Part shown: positions 21,322 through 31,565 of the stretch, in pieces
Numbering within the stretch: position 1 is the first letter of the stretch
Layout of the letters: the number at the start of each line of letters is the position of its first letter
Assembly: GCA_020912385.1 (NCBI GenBank)
Contig: CP087207.1
Location: forward strand, 1,736,001-1,800,000
Source of the DNA: Neofusicoccum parvum
Lineage: Eukaryota > Ascomycota > Dothideomycetes > Botryosphaeriales > Botryosphaeriaceae
Reading direction: 5' to 3'
Length of the DNA stretch: 64,000 nucleotides
Made by a program: the position numbers and the translations under genes
Notes under the pieces: generated by a model
Told to the model about the DNA's origin: nothing
The model's input: only the letters and a program-made list of their open reading frames with translations
Databases searched by the model: none

Positions 21322-23221
21322 ATGAAGTGTGCGACTCTCTGGAGTTACCTTGCCTCTGTCCTCACGGTGGGCGCCTCAGCCAAGTGAGACCTCCACCCAG
21401 AATGGTGCAATTTTGTGTAGTCGCTGACAAGTCCTCTCCAGAAGCCTGACTCGTTCACTGCCTCAGCATGCAACGAACGGACAGTCGAAATGGGGAACTC
21501 TGGACTGTCCGAGATTCCCCGATTTCCTGACGTCCAACCCACTCCCCGGCGGCTTCCCGTGGGGAGACAGGAGTGGCCTCAGTAATGAACCTTACACGGA
21601 TGTGCCAAACACCGGAGTCACGAGGTACTACGACTTCGACGTCGCACGTGGCTACCTCTCTCCAGATGGTGTCAACAAGAGTGGCATCTTCATCAATGGC
21701 GAGTTCCCTGGACCCGCAATCGAGGCCAACTGGGGAGACATGATCGAAGTGCGCGTGCACAACAACATCACTGGCCCCGAAGAGGGCACTGCATTCCACT
21801 GGCACGGCATCACCCAAAAGGGGACTCAATGGTTCGACGGTGTTCCTGGCGTGTCGCAGTGCCCCATTGCACCAGGTTCCTCCTTTACCTACCGCTTCCG
21901 TGCCGATGTGTACGGCACTTCCTGGTGGCATTCGCACTTCTCTGCTCAGTACACAGCGGGTGCCTTCGGTCCCTTGATCATCTACGGGCCTAAGCATGTA
22001 CCTTACGATGTTGATGTCGGCCCCGTCATTCTTGGTGATTACTACCACCGGGACTACTTTGATGTCCTTGAAGATGCGGCCAGCAACACCACCGACTTCA
22101 ATATCTACGTCCCGTGGTCCGACAACAATCTTATCAACGGCAAAAACAACTACAACTGCTCCATGGCTTCGAGTAACTCAACGTCGGGCAACTCGACTGC
22201 GACGTGCATCTCCAACGCCGGTCTCGCGCAGTTCAGCTTCCAGCCAGGCAAGACGCACCGCCTGCGCCTCATGAACGTGGGCGCCGCGGCACTTCTCCAC
22301 TTCAGCATTGACGGCCACAAGATGCAAGTCATCGCCCATGACTTCGAGCCTGTCGTGCCCTACGAGGCCGATGTCATCACCCTCGGCGCCGCCCAACGCA
22401 CCGACATCCTCGTCACCGCCGACGCTGCTCCAAACGAGACATATTGGATCCGCTCCACTATCTCTCTCAACTGCTCCGTCTCGCACAACACTCAAGCCCT
22501 CGCCGTCCTCTCCTACGACACCAACCCCAACCCCCAGCAGCCACGCAGCACCATCAGCCCCGCCGCCGCCGCCGCCGACGAGAAGAGCTTCCTCTGCAAA
22601 AACGACGACCTCAACCGCACCATCCCCTTCTACCCCAAGCCAGTCGCCTCGCCCGACATCACCGAAACCATCACGGTCGACCTCTTCACCAACGCGACGG
22701 GGCACCACGTGTGGCTGATGAACAACCGCACGCAGCGCACCAACTACAACGAGCCGGTGCTGCTGCTCGCGCAGCAGGGCAACACCAGCTTCCCGGCCGA
22801 GTGGAACGTGTACGACGTCGGCGGCGCGCGCACCGTCCGCATCGTCCTCAACACCGTCTACCAGTCCGCCCACCCCATGCACCTGCACGGCCACTCCTTC
22901 CAGGTCCTGGCCGAGGGCCCCGGCGCCTGGGACGGCTCCACCGTCGTCAATCCCGCTAACCCCGCCCGTCGCGACACACACATGCAGCGCCGCTACGGCC
23001 ATCTTGTTATCCAGTTTGAGGCGGATAACCCGGGTGCTTGGAGCTACCATTGCCATATTGCGTGGCACGCGAGTATGGGGTATAATATACAGATCTTGGA
23101 GAGGGGCGAGGATCTGGCGGCCGGTGGGGCGGCGATTCCGATGGTGATGGAGCAGACGTGTGTGGATTGGAAGGAGTGGAGTGCGAATAATGTGGTCAAC
23201 CAGATTGATGCTGGGATTTAG
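21322..23221 (+). CDS. Ascomycete laccase-like multicopper oxidase
   Basis: Copper enzyme that oxidises phenols and similar donors by one-electron steps with reduction of oxygen to water; secreted. Two exons (21322-21383, 21442-23221) give 613 residues. A signal peptide (MKCATLWSYLASVLTVGASA) is followed by the three cupredoxin domains. All four copper motifs are intact: HWHG from His140, WWHSH with His184 and His186, HPMHLHGHSF from His498, and HCHIAWHASMG with His557, Cys558 and His559. The spacing in GVPGVSQCPIAPG is as in ascomycete laccases. The protein ends in DAGI, close to the DSG(I/V/L) C-terminal plug of that group. The start is chosen because it supplies the signal peptide. It is convergent with the isocyanide synthase gene. 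Confidence 0.95.
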
Positions 23222-24349
23222 AGGGGGTGGGTGCGGTTGTTGCGTATTGAGTTGGTAGTTGTTGTCTTGCTTTGTGGATAGCATTAAAATTTCGTACATA
23301 GAACGCTGAGTTATTTGCAAAATACGAAGTTGATTTGAAAAGAATTGCAGCATCTGCACGCCTTCATAAACAGTCGAAAAATTCTTCTTGGCTCTTTCTA
23401 GATTTCTTCAGAGTCGTCCGGAAGAGTACTCCAATTACAATTGTGCAACAAATGTGTTCTTGTAGCAGTACTTTGCAAGTGACCGCTTGTCTCAAACCAC
23501 TGTTGCGGACTTGTACAGTTGTACCTGATAATAGAGGACGGCTGTTTACAATTTTCATATGCACATATTTAGGTTGCTGCGGTAAATGCTGCCGCGCTTT
23601 ATGATGATGGTTGCTTCAGCATCTCGATCTCGAGTAGGTAAACTTGCGTTGTTGCGGCAAGTCAACAGTCTACGAAGTTTCCGCAGGCTTCCGCCCCGGC
23701 GAACTGCACATCGTTCATGAAGCTCCAAGTTGTGAATTGTATATGACCGCTGAAACTCAGATTCTGTGAGATAAATCCCTCCATTTCCAAAGAGGATATT
23801 TTTGCTGAGAACATGTTGCAAGAGCGTCCTGTTGTGCGCATCAGCCAAGCTGCCTTTCGTGAGATCGGAATGCAGAGTGCTCAGCACTCGTAACCAACCC
23901 AGCGAAACTGTTTCAGTCAGAATCTCATCTTCGAGGTGTCACCACCATACGAGGCATCAGAACTCAAATCAGTGAAAATAAGCTTCTGACTTTTTTTGTT
24001 TCGGTTTCTCGCACTTACGCAAGAACCAAATATCTGACCTGCGAAGCAGCTGAGACAGCTCACGTCATCTTTGGTGCATTTAGCTAGCAGTGTCACGTAA
24101 CACAAAGAAGGATGGGAGGATAATGCAAATGTATATTTATGTTCAATGCGATGGGGTGATCTTCTATTCTACCGGGGAGAGGTGATGTGGATAGTGCACC
24201 CGTCTCAAAGGGGCTTTTTTTGCGCGACTGGCGACTGTTGCTTTGTGCTAAGCGAGCGAAATAACGAAAAGGAAGGAAACCAATCTACACGTACTAAAAA
24301 CTCCAAAACACAAGGAAAAGAAAAAAGATGCAACAATTCTGTTTCATGT
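23222..24349. other. Convergent intergenic region
   Basis: AT-richer sequence between the 3' ends of the laccase and isocyanide synthase genes. A minus-strand frame of 110 codons (23555-23887, MLSTLHSDLTKGSLADAHNR...) has protein-like composition but no recognised domain, promoter or introns. It is left unannotated as doubtful. Confidence 0.4.
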
Positions 24350-26012
24350 TCAGGCCGCTGCTGCTGCTGCCGCCGCCGCTGCTGCTGCTGCTGCGTTAGC
24401 AAAGCCAACCACCTCCACCGGGCCAGCCGTATGCACGGCTCTCAGCTTCGCCAGCTTCTCGACCTGCTCCTCGCTCAGGCTCTTCGCCTCAGCGCCCCGC
24501 CGAGGCCGCACGACCAGGCGGTTCGGATACAGCGGCTCGAACACCACGTCCGCGTCCTCCCAGTCCCACAGCTCAGACTTCTCGCGGAAGAAGTGGGGGG
24601 TGGCGGCGTCGTCGTCGCGAGCGACGAGGACGTGCGTGTCGCGCACGCTCTTGCTGTGCACGGTGCTGTAGGAGCCGTCGAGCGCGAGCGCCACGCTGCT
24701 GTGCCACGGCGTGCGAGGGAACTCGCCGGTGCCGGTGACGATGAGGGGGACGGACAGCTTGACTGCGCCGGTCGAGGGGTGGATGGACAGGCGGACGTAG
24801 TCGGGGCATTTGGCTTGGAGGAGCTTGGTGAAGGACTGGGCGAGGTGTTAGCGTTGTTACACAGCGTGTGTGGTGATCTATGGGAGGACAGGCTTACCTC
24901 AGCCCGTATCATCATGTTGATGGCGACCTTCTTCACGCACTTGCGGAACTTCTGACCGCTGGTTGCGGTCTTGGCGACCTCGCTATGGCGCAGGTCAGAC
25001 TCAAGGAAGCGAATGAAGCCGCAGTACGTGAGGAGCGTGTCGCTGTCTTCGCGCATCATCTCGCGCACCTCCTCTTCGGTGCGGCCGAAGCTGGCCAGCA
25101 GCTCTTCGCGGCACTGTTGCGTGAGAGACAGGTACAGCTCTTTGTCAAGAGTGCGACCCGCGGTATGGCCGAGAATGTCCATGACACGCATGAGCTTGAT
25201 GTGGCTCTCGTAGCCCCTCTTGTGGACAATGTCCATGAGCCCTTCGCTGTATGCCCAGGTATCCTCATCTGGAATACCGACGACGTCGTCAAATACCATG
25301 CCGTCCGTGGCGATGTGAACCTCGCCACCAAGGGGATAGACAGCCCTGATATCCTCGCACATCTGGTTGAGGCGGGCAAGAGCAAGCTCTTCACCCAGGT
25401 CGGGCAAGATTCCAGTGACCTTGTCAACTTTGTTGATCTGCACTGGCTGTCAGCGATGCGCTAGAGTAATTGTATATAAGACTTACACTCTTCCAAGGGA
25501 AGGCCGGCAAGATCATCCGAATGGGCTGATCCTTCTCCAACTGCTTCATGACTTTCTCAACGAACAGTGGCTTGCCAATCCAGCCTGCTGAGTGGTCGCC
25601 GTCTGCAGGAGCGAGATGTTTTCCATAGCGCTGAAGAACATCCAAGATGTCACTTGCAAGTTTCTCAAGCTCTTCAGTAGTAGGTTGCTCCACAGGAGTA
25701 GCAATGCCTTTTTTTGGTGTTAGTAAGGAGCCTGCAGCAGAGGAAGCTGAAGTTACTGAGCTTACCAGAGTCGTGAATCTCCTCGATAGTGACTTCAGGA
25801 ACCTTCTCATCTGCCAAGAGTTCCTCCTGGGCTTCGGAGACGGAAGACTGGACACGGGATGCTTGGCCATCCCAGTCGGATAGCAGCTTTTTGAACTCAA
25901 ACCCAGCGGGCAGAGAAAAGGATGTGGCGCTTCCTAGAACTGACACAAGGAGCTTTTGCACCTGCACCAAACTCTGGAGCTGCTGCTCAATAGAGACAAT
26001 ACGGGCCTCCAT
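24350..26012 (-). CDS. Dit1/PvcA-family isocyanide synthase
   Basis: The PvcA/IsnA/Dit1 family (pyoverdine/dityrosine biosynthesis domain) converts the amino group of an amino acid, often tyrosine or tryptophan, to an isonitrile; the bacterial enzymes take the carbon from ribulose-5-phosphate. Yeast Dit1 and Aspergillus XanA and CrmA belong here. Four exons (26012-25766, 25707-25487, 25437-24898, 24835-24350) give 497 residues. The family core is clear: ILPAFPWKSINKVDKVTGIL (the exon 2/3 junction falls after residue 156), LPDLGEELALARLN, EVHIATDGMVFDDVVGIPDE and SLTQQCREELLASFG. The N-terminal 30 residues form a short helix. The C-terminus ends in 14 alanines, encoded by an imperfect GCN repeat. 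Intron 1 (25708-25765) has a perfect CTAAC branch site; a shorter 34-nt alternative was rejected. An in-frame ATG at 26165 is less likely as the start. Confidence 0.92.
24353..24394. repeat. Trinucleotide repeat encoding 14 alanines
   Basis: Imperfect CTG/CCG array, read on the coding strand as GCA and GCG codons, at the very 3' end of the isocyanide synthase gene. Mixed codons suggest that it is not a freshly expanded pure array. Confidence 0.9.
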
Positions 26013-27539
26013 TGCGGTGATTCGAGAAACAACGAGGGGTAATGGGAAATAATGAGTGATAGGAACTCGAAGATTCAACAAAGACAGTGAAACGTGCACG
26101 TCAATGGATCGTTGGAGACTTGGTGTCGAGGCTTGTGGGTGCTTGAGCTCAATAGCACCGAGCACAACCCGAATATATATCCCTCATCGGCGAGGCCTCC
26201 ACGCTGCCACGCACACTGAGATGGGTGAGAGCGAACTCTCTGCATCCATCCCGCAGTCTCGATCCTTCGACCAGGTAGTGCTGAAAGAAGGCAACGCTGA
26301 TTGCGGGCTACTGGATGGCGCAGCACTCACGGTGGAGGTTGGGACAGCGGAATCGGCTCAGCACATGGGAAGGAGGGCCACGATGTCTTACCCCGGGGTG
26401 TCTTCACCGTGCGTCTCCAGCCCGCTACGATTCGCCAACAGGCCTGCATGTTGCTCTCCACTCAGCCGTGGTTCTTCGACCATCACCTCGCAGAAGCGGC
26501 TCCATGGTGACATCTGACTGCCTGGCGAGCGGCGTAGCACGACCCCATGGTGCCAATCGGATTCCGCGGTACGCCTATTGCTGGGAAATGATGGAATTTT
26601 CCCGCGGAATTAGGGCTCCCATGTAACATTGTGGCTGTCGACGGGGCCGCTGCGAGCAATTGTTGTTCGCTTGATGGCGCAGAACCTTGGTGTCTAGACC
26701 CAACGCCTCCTTGCACGTGCGGTGTGGACTGTGCTCGGGTCGAAATAAGCGTTACCGTGCAACCAACAGCCACCCGAAGCTGCAAGATCAAGCATACTCG
26801 GAGCAATCCTGGATCCAGCAACCTGGGAGGCTGTACGTAAAACGCTTGGCTGCTGAGGAGAGACAGAATGCGAGAGCCGCCGCGAAGTGTCCATCTCAGC
26901 TGGGACCTAAGTTTTGCATTAGCTTCCGCCGAGTAAGATCCGCGAACGTTCCTCCGCTCGCTCAGCCACAGGTCTAGCACCTGTTCTGACGGTCGTTGGA
27001 TATTCTTTTTCCGTCGTCTCTGGAGACAACCCTCTCGTGTTGGTGGTGAACCGTGGGGTAATCCTGCTCACACCGCCCGCCCACTAAGCGGGCTCCGCGT
27101 TTGACATGCTCTTTCTGAGGGGCGGACCATCAAAGCCCCACTAGCAAGCAGGCAGCAGAATTCGGCCCCGGGAGAAACCGTCCCGCACATTGGCGCTGAT
27201 GTTAACTCCGTCGACGGAAGGATCACTAGGGGAATGTTGTTGAGCCTTTCGACCTCGGAGCTCCCGCACAGCGAGGCCGCTGCGGGCCGCGTCCCCGTGT
27301 ATCCACTGAAGGATCACCGTTTGTGGAAAATGTAGGATTGGGGCTCGGTGGCGAAGAGTCTGAGGCCATTTTCTCCTCCGCTAACGCAAGTGTTACAAAT
27401 CAGCTATTTTCGTTGCACCCACGACCCGGCTGTGCTGATGGGAGGTGGTTGACTATGGTCTGCGACCCCCTCACTTCTGAGCAACTCACCAGCTCCAAAC
27501 CTTCCTGCCGCTCTGTCTTCAGAGTTCTCAATTTTCATC
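26013..27539. promoter_or_regulatory. Shared intergenic region, isocyanide synthase and MFS genes
   Basis: 1.5 kb between divergent genes. A TATATAT box at 26174-26180 (minus strand) lies about 160 nt upstream of the isocyanide synthase ATG. No open frame inside carries a recognisable domain. A bidirectional control region is the natural reading, but no factor-binding site is asserted. Confidence 0.4.
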
Positions 27540-28908
27540 ATGTCTTCTTCGAACACGTCCACCTCTACTCTTCCGAAGGAGCAGTTTGAATCGCAGGAGA
27601 GCTTGCCGGTCTCCAACGAGAAGCCAGAGGTCAAACTCAACGGCGGGTTCGTTGCGTGGTCCCAGGTCCTTGTTAGCCATCTGCTCGTCGTCAATGGCTT
27701 CGGCTACTTTTCTTCCTTTGGGCTCTTCCAGTCGCACTGGATGTCCTTCTTGGACAAGTCCGCCTCCGACATCTCCTGGGTTGGATCTCTGTCTCTCTTT
27801 CTCCTCTTCTTCCTGGGAACCCTCTCCGGCCCAGCGATGGACGGCGGGCACTTCCGCTCGATCCTCTTCATCGGCTGCGGTTTTCAGTTGCTTGGCGTTT
27901 TCACGACTTCTGCCATCAGCCAGTACTGGCAGCTCATCCTCGCCCAAGGCATTGTCCAAGGCATCGGCAACGGTCTCCTGTTCACGCCATGCATCGCCCT
28001 CGTCTCGACCTACTTCACCGAGCGGCGGGCGTTCGCTCTCAGCCTCGCGGCGTGCGGCGCGCCCATTGGTGGCATCGTGTTCCCAATCATCTCGCGGCAG
28101 CTGTCGCCCAGCATCGGCTACCCGTGGACGATCCGGATCATGGGATTCGTCATGCTCTTCAACACGCTCGTCATCTTCGCGCTGGCGCGGCCGCGCCAGT
28201 TCAAGCGCAGCAAGGGTCCGTTGGTGGATCCGCGCGCGTTCAAGGAGCCAACCTATGCGCTCTTCTCGATCGGCATCTTCTTCACCCTCTGGGGCGTATA
28301 CATCGCCTATTTTTATGTCAGTGCCACCACCCCGGTCCGCCCCCCAACTCGTGCTCGCAAGTGCTGACCTGTCTGCGCAGACGACCACATTCGGCAAGGA
28401 GGTGATCCACATCTCCGAATCCGGGTCGCTGACGCTGCTGATGATCCTCAACGCGGTGGGCATCCCCGGACGCGTGGTGCCGGCCTACCTGGCGGACGCC
28501 TACTTCGGGACGTTCAACACGCTGCTGCCGTTCGTCGGCGGGGCGGGCATCATGCTGTTCGCGTGGACGGGGGTGCATGGCAGGGCGGCGTTCTACGTCT
28601 TCGTCATCCTGTACGGCATCTGCGCCAACGCGGTGCAGACGCTGTTCCCGTCGACGCTGTCGCAGCTGACGACGGACCTGTCCAAGGTGGCGTCGCGCGT
28701 CGGCATGGTCTTCACGGTCGGCAGCATCGCCTGCCTGACGGGCCCGCCCATCGCCGGCGTGCTGATCGACCTGGGCGACGGCGACTACCTGTACGCGCAG
28801 GTGTTTGGCGGCTCGGCCGTCTTCATGGGGTTCCTGTTCCTCGGGCTGGCGCGGCGCTTCCAGTACCGGCAGCAGCGGAAGGAGCAGCAGGAGCCGCAGC
28901 AGGCGTGA
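27540..28908 (+). CDS. MFS transporter, monocarboxylate-transporter-like
   Basis: Plasma-membrane MFS protein of the fungal MCT/Mch family, which moves small organic acids or related solutes; substrate unknown. Two exons (27540-28316, 28381-28908) give 434 residues and about 12 membrane segments. The soluble N-terminus ends at NGGFVAWSQVLVSHLLVVNG, the family's opening of TM1. GYFSSFGLFQSHWM, SDISWVGSLSLFLLFFLGTL and GIGNGLLFTPCIALVSTYF follow family landmarks. The second half includes ISESGSLTLLMILNAVGIPG and GPPIAGVLIDLGDGDYLYAQ, with a charged QQRKEQQEPQQA tail. The intron is in phase 0 between TM6 and TM7. It is divergent from the isocyanide synthase, so it may carry precursor or product. 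Confidence 0.9.
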
Positions 28909-29749
28909 GCAAGAGGCGCCGGGGGCTGGATCTCGAATCTGGGAGGATGTGCTGCAGCGTTAGGCCCGGTCCGCAGTCGGGTCATCCGTCGTGGGGGCCG
29001 GAAGCGCGGGCGAGGCGCACGGAGCAAGGAGGGCGAGTCGTCCCAGCGGAGCGGGAGTGGACAAGGGTTCGATGTGTTGGCGCTTAGTCAATTGGAGAGG
29101 GTGAGGGATTTAGTGCAATAGACTAGAGAGACGTTCGTTTGCCTGCCTGCACAACTCCGTGAACGAGCCGCGCCAAGAGGCTTAATTTGGCAATGGCACG
29201 GCAGAACTTTTTCGCAGCAACAAGGAAAAGCTTGCGTGCTTGGCACTACACCACCACCAGCGGCGACGCCGATCACGCCCGGGTGGGCGCAGTCCTGCCA
29301 CGGCCCCCTGTGCCCTCGCCTGTGCGTGGTACGACGTCCGGCCTGTACGCTGCCCCGCTTCCGTGCTTTTGCTTTCTTCTCGCGTGTCCGGCCGCTCGCT
29401 TTCGCGTATTCGCCATTTGCATCCTCATTCCTCCACGATGCGGCCGCCGCTGCAGCCTGGGAGCTAGCACTCTGCCGAGCTGGCGTTAGTAATTTGGGAG
29501 ACCCCTCGCGCGTAAGCTCCGCTAGGGCTGGCCTCCTCACCGTGCCCACCACAGCCGCGATGGATCCATCACCAACATCCGTCGGACTATTCGCACCGTG
29601 CCTCATCCGCAGCATGCTGCCGAGGAGGATTCGAAGCGCCCACTCAGGACGGGACGGCATTGCGCGTGGAGAGAAATAAAAGGGCGAGACTCAAGCTGTG
29701 CTGTGAGGCATCCAGAACCACCAGCCTTCGCGACACTGCCTCGTTCAAG
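28909..29749. other. Intergenic region between MFS and SMP-30-like genes
   Basis: About 840 nt, GC-rich. Frames present on both strands are low-complexity shadows. An ATAAAA element near 29676 lies about 75 nt upstream of the next gene's ATG and may act as its TATA element. Confidence 0.4.
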
Positions 29750-31096
29750 ATGCCCGCCTCTCTTGTCTCCCTCGCGGCTCTGCTCAGCGTCAGCGGCTCA
29801 ACCCTGGCTGCTGCCGCGTCGTTCCCCCGGTCCTCGAACTCGTCTTCTTCGGCGAACTCGAGCTACGTCCCCGTCGCCGCAGCGTGCGGTCCGTCCACGG
29901 CCAACATCACCTGCATCCACCGCTACGGCAGTGTTCTGCCCCCCTCGTTCTCGCGCGATGCAGACCCGACAGTTGGCTACTCTGGCACTCTCGTGCCCGA
30001 TGACGCCTCGTGGGGCTCCCTGGTGCCGACTGCGGACTTTGTCATCTTCGACAAGGAACGCGGGCTCTCGCTACTAGGGCCAGCGCCCAAGATCTGGCAC
30101 AACTACATCCCGGTGCTGAACGTCATCCACGAGGCGCCCATCTTCGTGCCGGAGCTGAACAAGCTGTTCACGACGCAAGACGGTCCGCCCGGCAACCTCA
30201 GCAACATCGTCATCGACCTGAACAACGACCCTCCCACCGTCGAGGCCTTCGTGACCGACCCGCCAGTGTACCAGCCCACGGGCGGCATCCTGCACGACGG
30301 CATGATCTACTGGGCGGTGCAGGGCAACAACGTCTCGCTGCCCAACGGCCAGCAGCAGCGCCCCGGCATCGTGCGCGTCGACCCGCGCACCTACAAGGCC
30401 GAGTGGCTCCTCAACAACTACTACGGCTTCTTCTACGGCGGGCTCAACGACCTGACCGTCGACTCAGTCGGCGACATCTGGTTCACCGACTCAGACTACG
30501 CATGGGGGCTCGGACTGGCGCCGGCGTCCAACCAAAACCAGCTGGCGACGTACCGCTTCCGGCCGTCGACGGGCGAGGTGGTGATCGCGGACTCGTCGCT
30601 GCAGCACCCCAACGGTATCACCTTCTCGCGCGACGGCAAGACGCTGTACGTGACCGACAGCGGGCTCGAGACCGTCGGCGCGCCCGGCACCGAGAACAAG
30701 GGCGCCGGCGACTTCTACGACTACCCCATCCGCATCGAGTTCACGTCCACCAACGCCCGCAACATCTACGCCTGGGACGTCGCCAGGCCTGATGGCCCCA
30801 CCGGCGTCCCTGTCATCACCGGCCGCCGCAACATCTTCCAGAGCCTTGAGGGCAGCCCTGATGGCGTCAAGGTCGCCAAGAACGGGTACCTCGTCGTTGG
30901 GTCTGGGCTGTCGAATGGCGTGGATATTCTGGATGCCCGCGGGTCGCCGATTGCGCGCATTCAGACGAATCATCCTGTTGAGAACATTGCGTTCGCGGGT
31001 GATGATCTGAAGACTCTGTACATGGTTGGTATCGGTGGTATTACCAAGGTGGAGTGGGATCTGGAGGGGCCGGATCCGAACAACTACTTTCTCTGA
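29750..31096 (+). CDS. SMP-30/gluconolactonase-like secreted beta-propeller protein
   Basis: Six-bladed beta-propeller of the SMP-30/gluconolactonase/LRE group, which hydrolyses lactones or related esters with a bound divalent metal. It is intronless, 448 residues. A signal peptide (MPASLVSLAALLSVSGSTLA) is followed by a Ser/Asn-rich linker. Metal-site features are present: GGLNDLTVDSVGDIWFTDSD supplies the Asn and Asp positions, and HPNGITFSRDGKTLYVTDS supplies the second Asn/Asp pair. Several NxS/T sites fit an extracellular protein. An in-frame codon at 29660 would extend the N-terminus, but the start used gives the signal peptide. Substrate unknown; a lactone or ester formed by the neighbouring enzymes is a guess. 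Confidence 0.88.
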   Translation: MPASLVSLAALLSVSGSTLAAAASFPRSSNSSSSANSSYVPVAAACGPSTANITCIHRYGSVLPPSFSRDADPTVGYSGTLVPDDASWGSLVPTADFVIFDKERGLSLLGPAPKIWHNYIPVLNVIHEAPIFVPELNKLFTTQDGPPGNLSNIVIDLNNDPPTVEAFVTDPPVYQPTGGILHDGMIYWAVQGNNVSLPNGQQQRPGIVRVDPRTYKAEWLLNNYYGFFYGGLNDLTVDSVGDIWFTDSDYAWGLGLAPASNQNQLATYRFRPSTGEVVIADSSLQHPNGITFSRDGKTLYVTDSGLETVGAPGTENKGAGDFYDYPIRIEFTSTNARNIYAWDVARPDGPTGVPVITGRRNIFQSLEGSPDGVKVAKNGYLVVGSGLSNGVDILDARGSPIARIQTNHPVENIAFAGDDLKTLYMVGIGGITKVEWDLEGPDPNNYFL

Positions 31097-31565
31097 GTAG
31101 TGAGTTGACGCAAAAAGGCGGGCTGTATGTAAAAATGACAGATATGGTCCTGGGTCTGAGGATGAGTTCACTGGATGTGGGTGTGGAGACTTAATAGACT
31201 AGACCTCTTAAAATTTATCCTGCGATGGATTTTATTTCTTCTAGCTGCTTCATCTTCGAATCTCGATAGCCATGTGAATTAATGGTGCCATGATAGCAAA
31301 AACTCCGGACAAGAATCCCATTTTGCGAAGTGACGAAAACTCTACCTGGAAAAAATACGTTTATAAACGAGGAGTGATAGCACAGAGATCGAGAATAACC
31401 CACCAAGGGATTAAAATACACATACCAATCTCCCTTGCGCCATTCACCACAAGTAAATATTCAGACATTTTTGCCCAATGCATCTACGTGTAACACCTGG
31501 ATGGAGATACGAATTCATTGCTCATAAAGTCTAAGAGAGCTACCGAAACCGACAACTAAAATGGC
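31097..31565. other. Convergent intergenic region
   Basis: AT-rich 3' flanks of the SMP-30-like and enoyl-reductase genes. No feature seen. Confidence 0.5.

Noticed and set aside
22178..23359. Minus-strand frame of 393 codons opposite the laccase
   Set aside because: Antisense to conserved copper motifs, Val/Gly-rich composition, no domain.
25708..25765. A 34-nt first intron for the isocyanide synthase (acceptor CTGCTGCAG)
   Set aside because: Too short for these genes, whose introns are 49 nt or more. The 58-nt alternative has a CTAAC branch site and keeps the frame.
26012..26165. Upstream ATG at 26165 as the isocyanide synthase start
   Set aside because: The extra 51 residues are not family-like and would run up to the TATATAT box, leaving almost no leader.
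27180..27330. GGAAGGATCACT and GAAGGATCACC stretches resembling the 3' end of small-subunit rRNA
   Set aside because: Only about ten bases match; no flanking rRNA sequence or ITS structure.
27528..28463. Minus-strand frame of 311 codons opposite the MCT-like transporter
   Set aside because: Charged low-complexity translation caused by antisense reading of hydrophobic TM codons.
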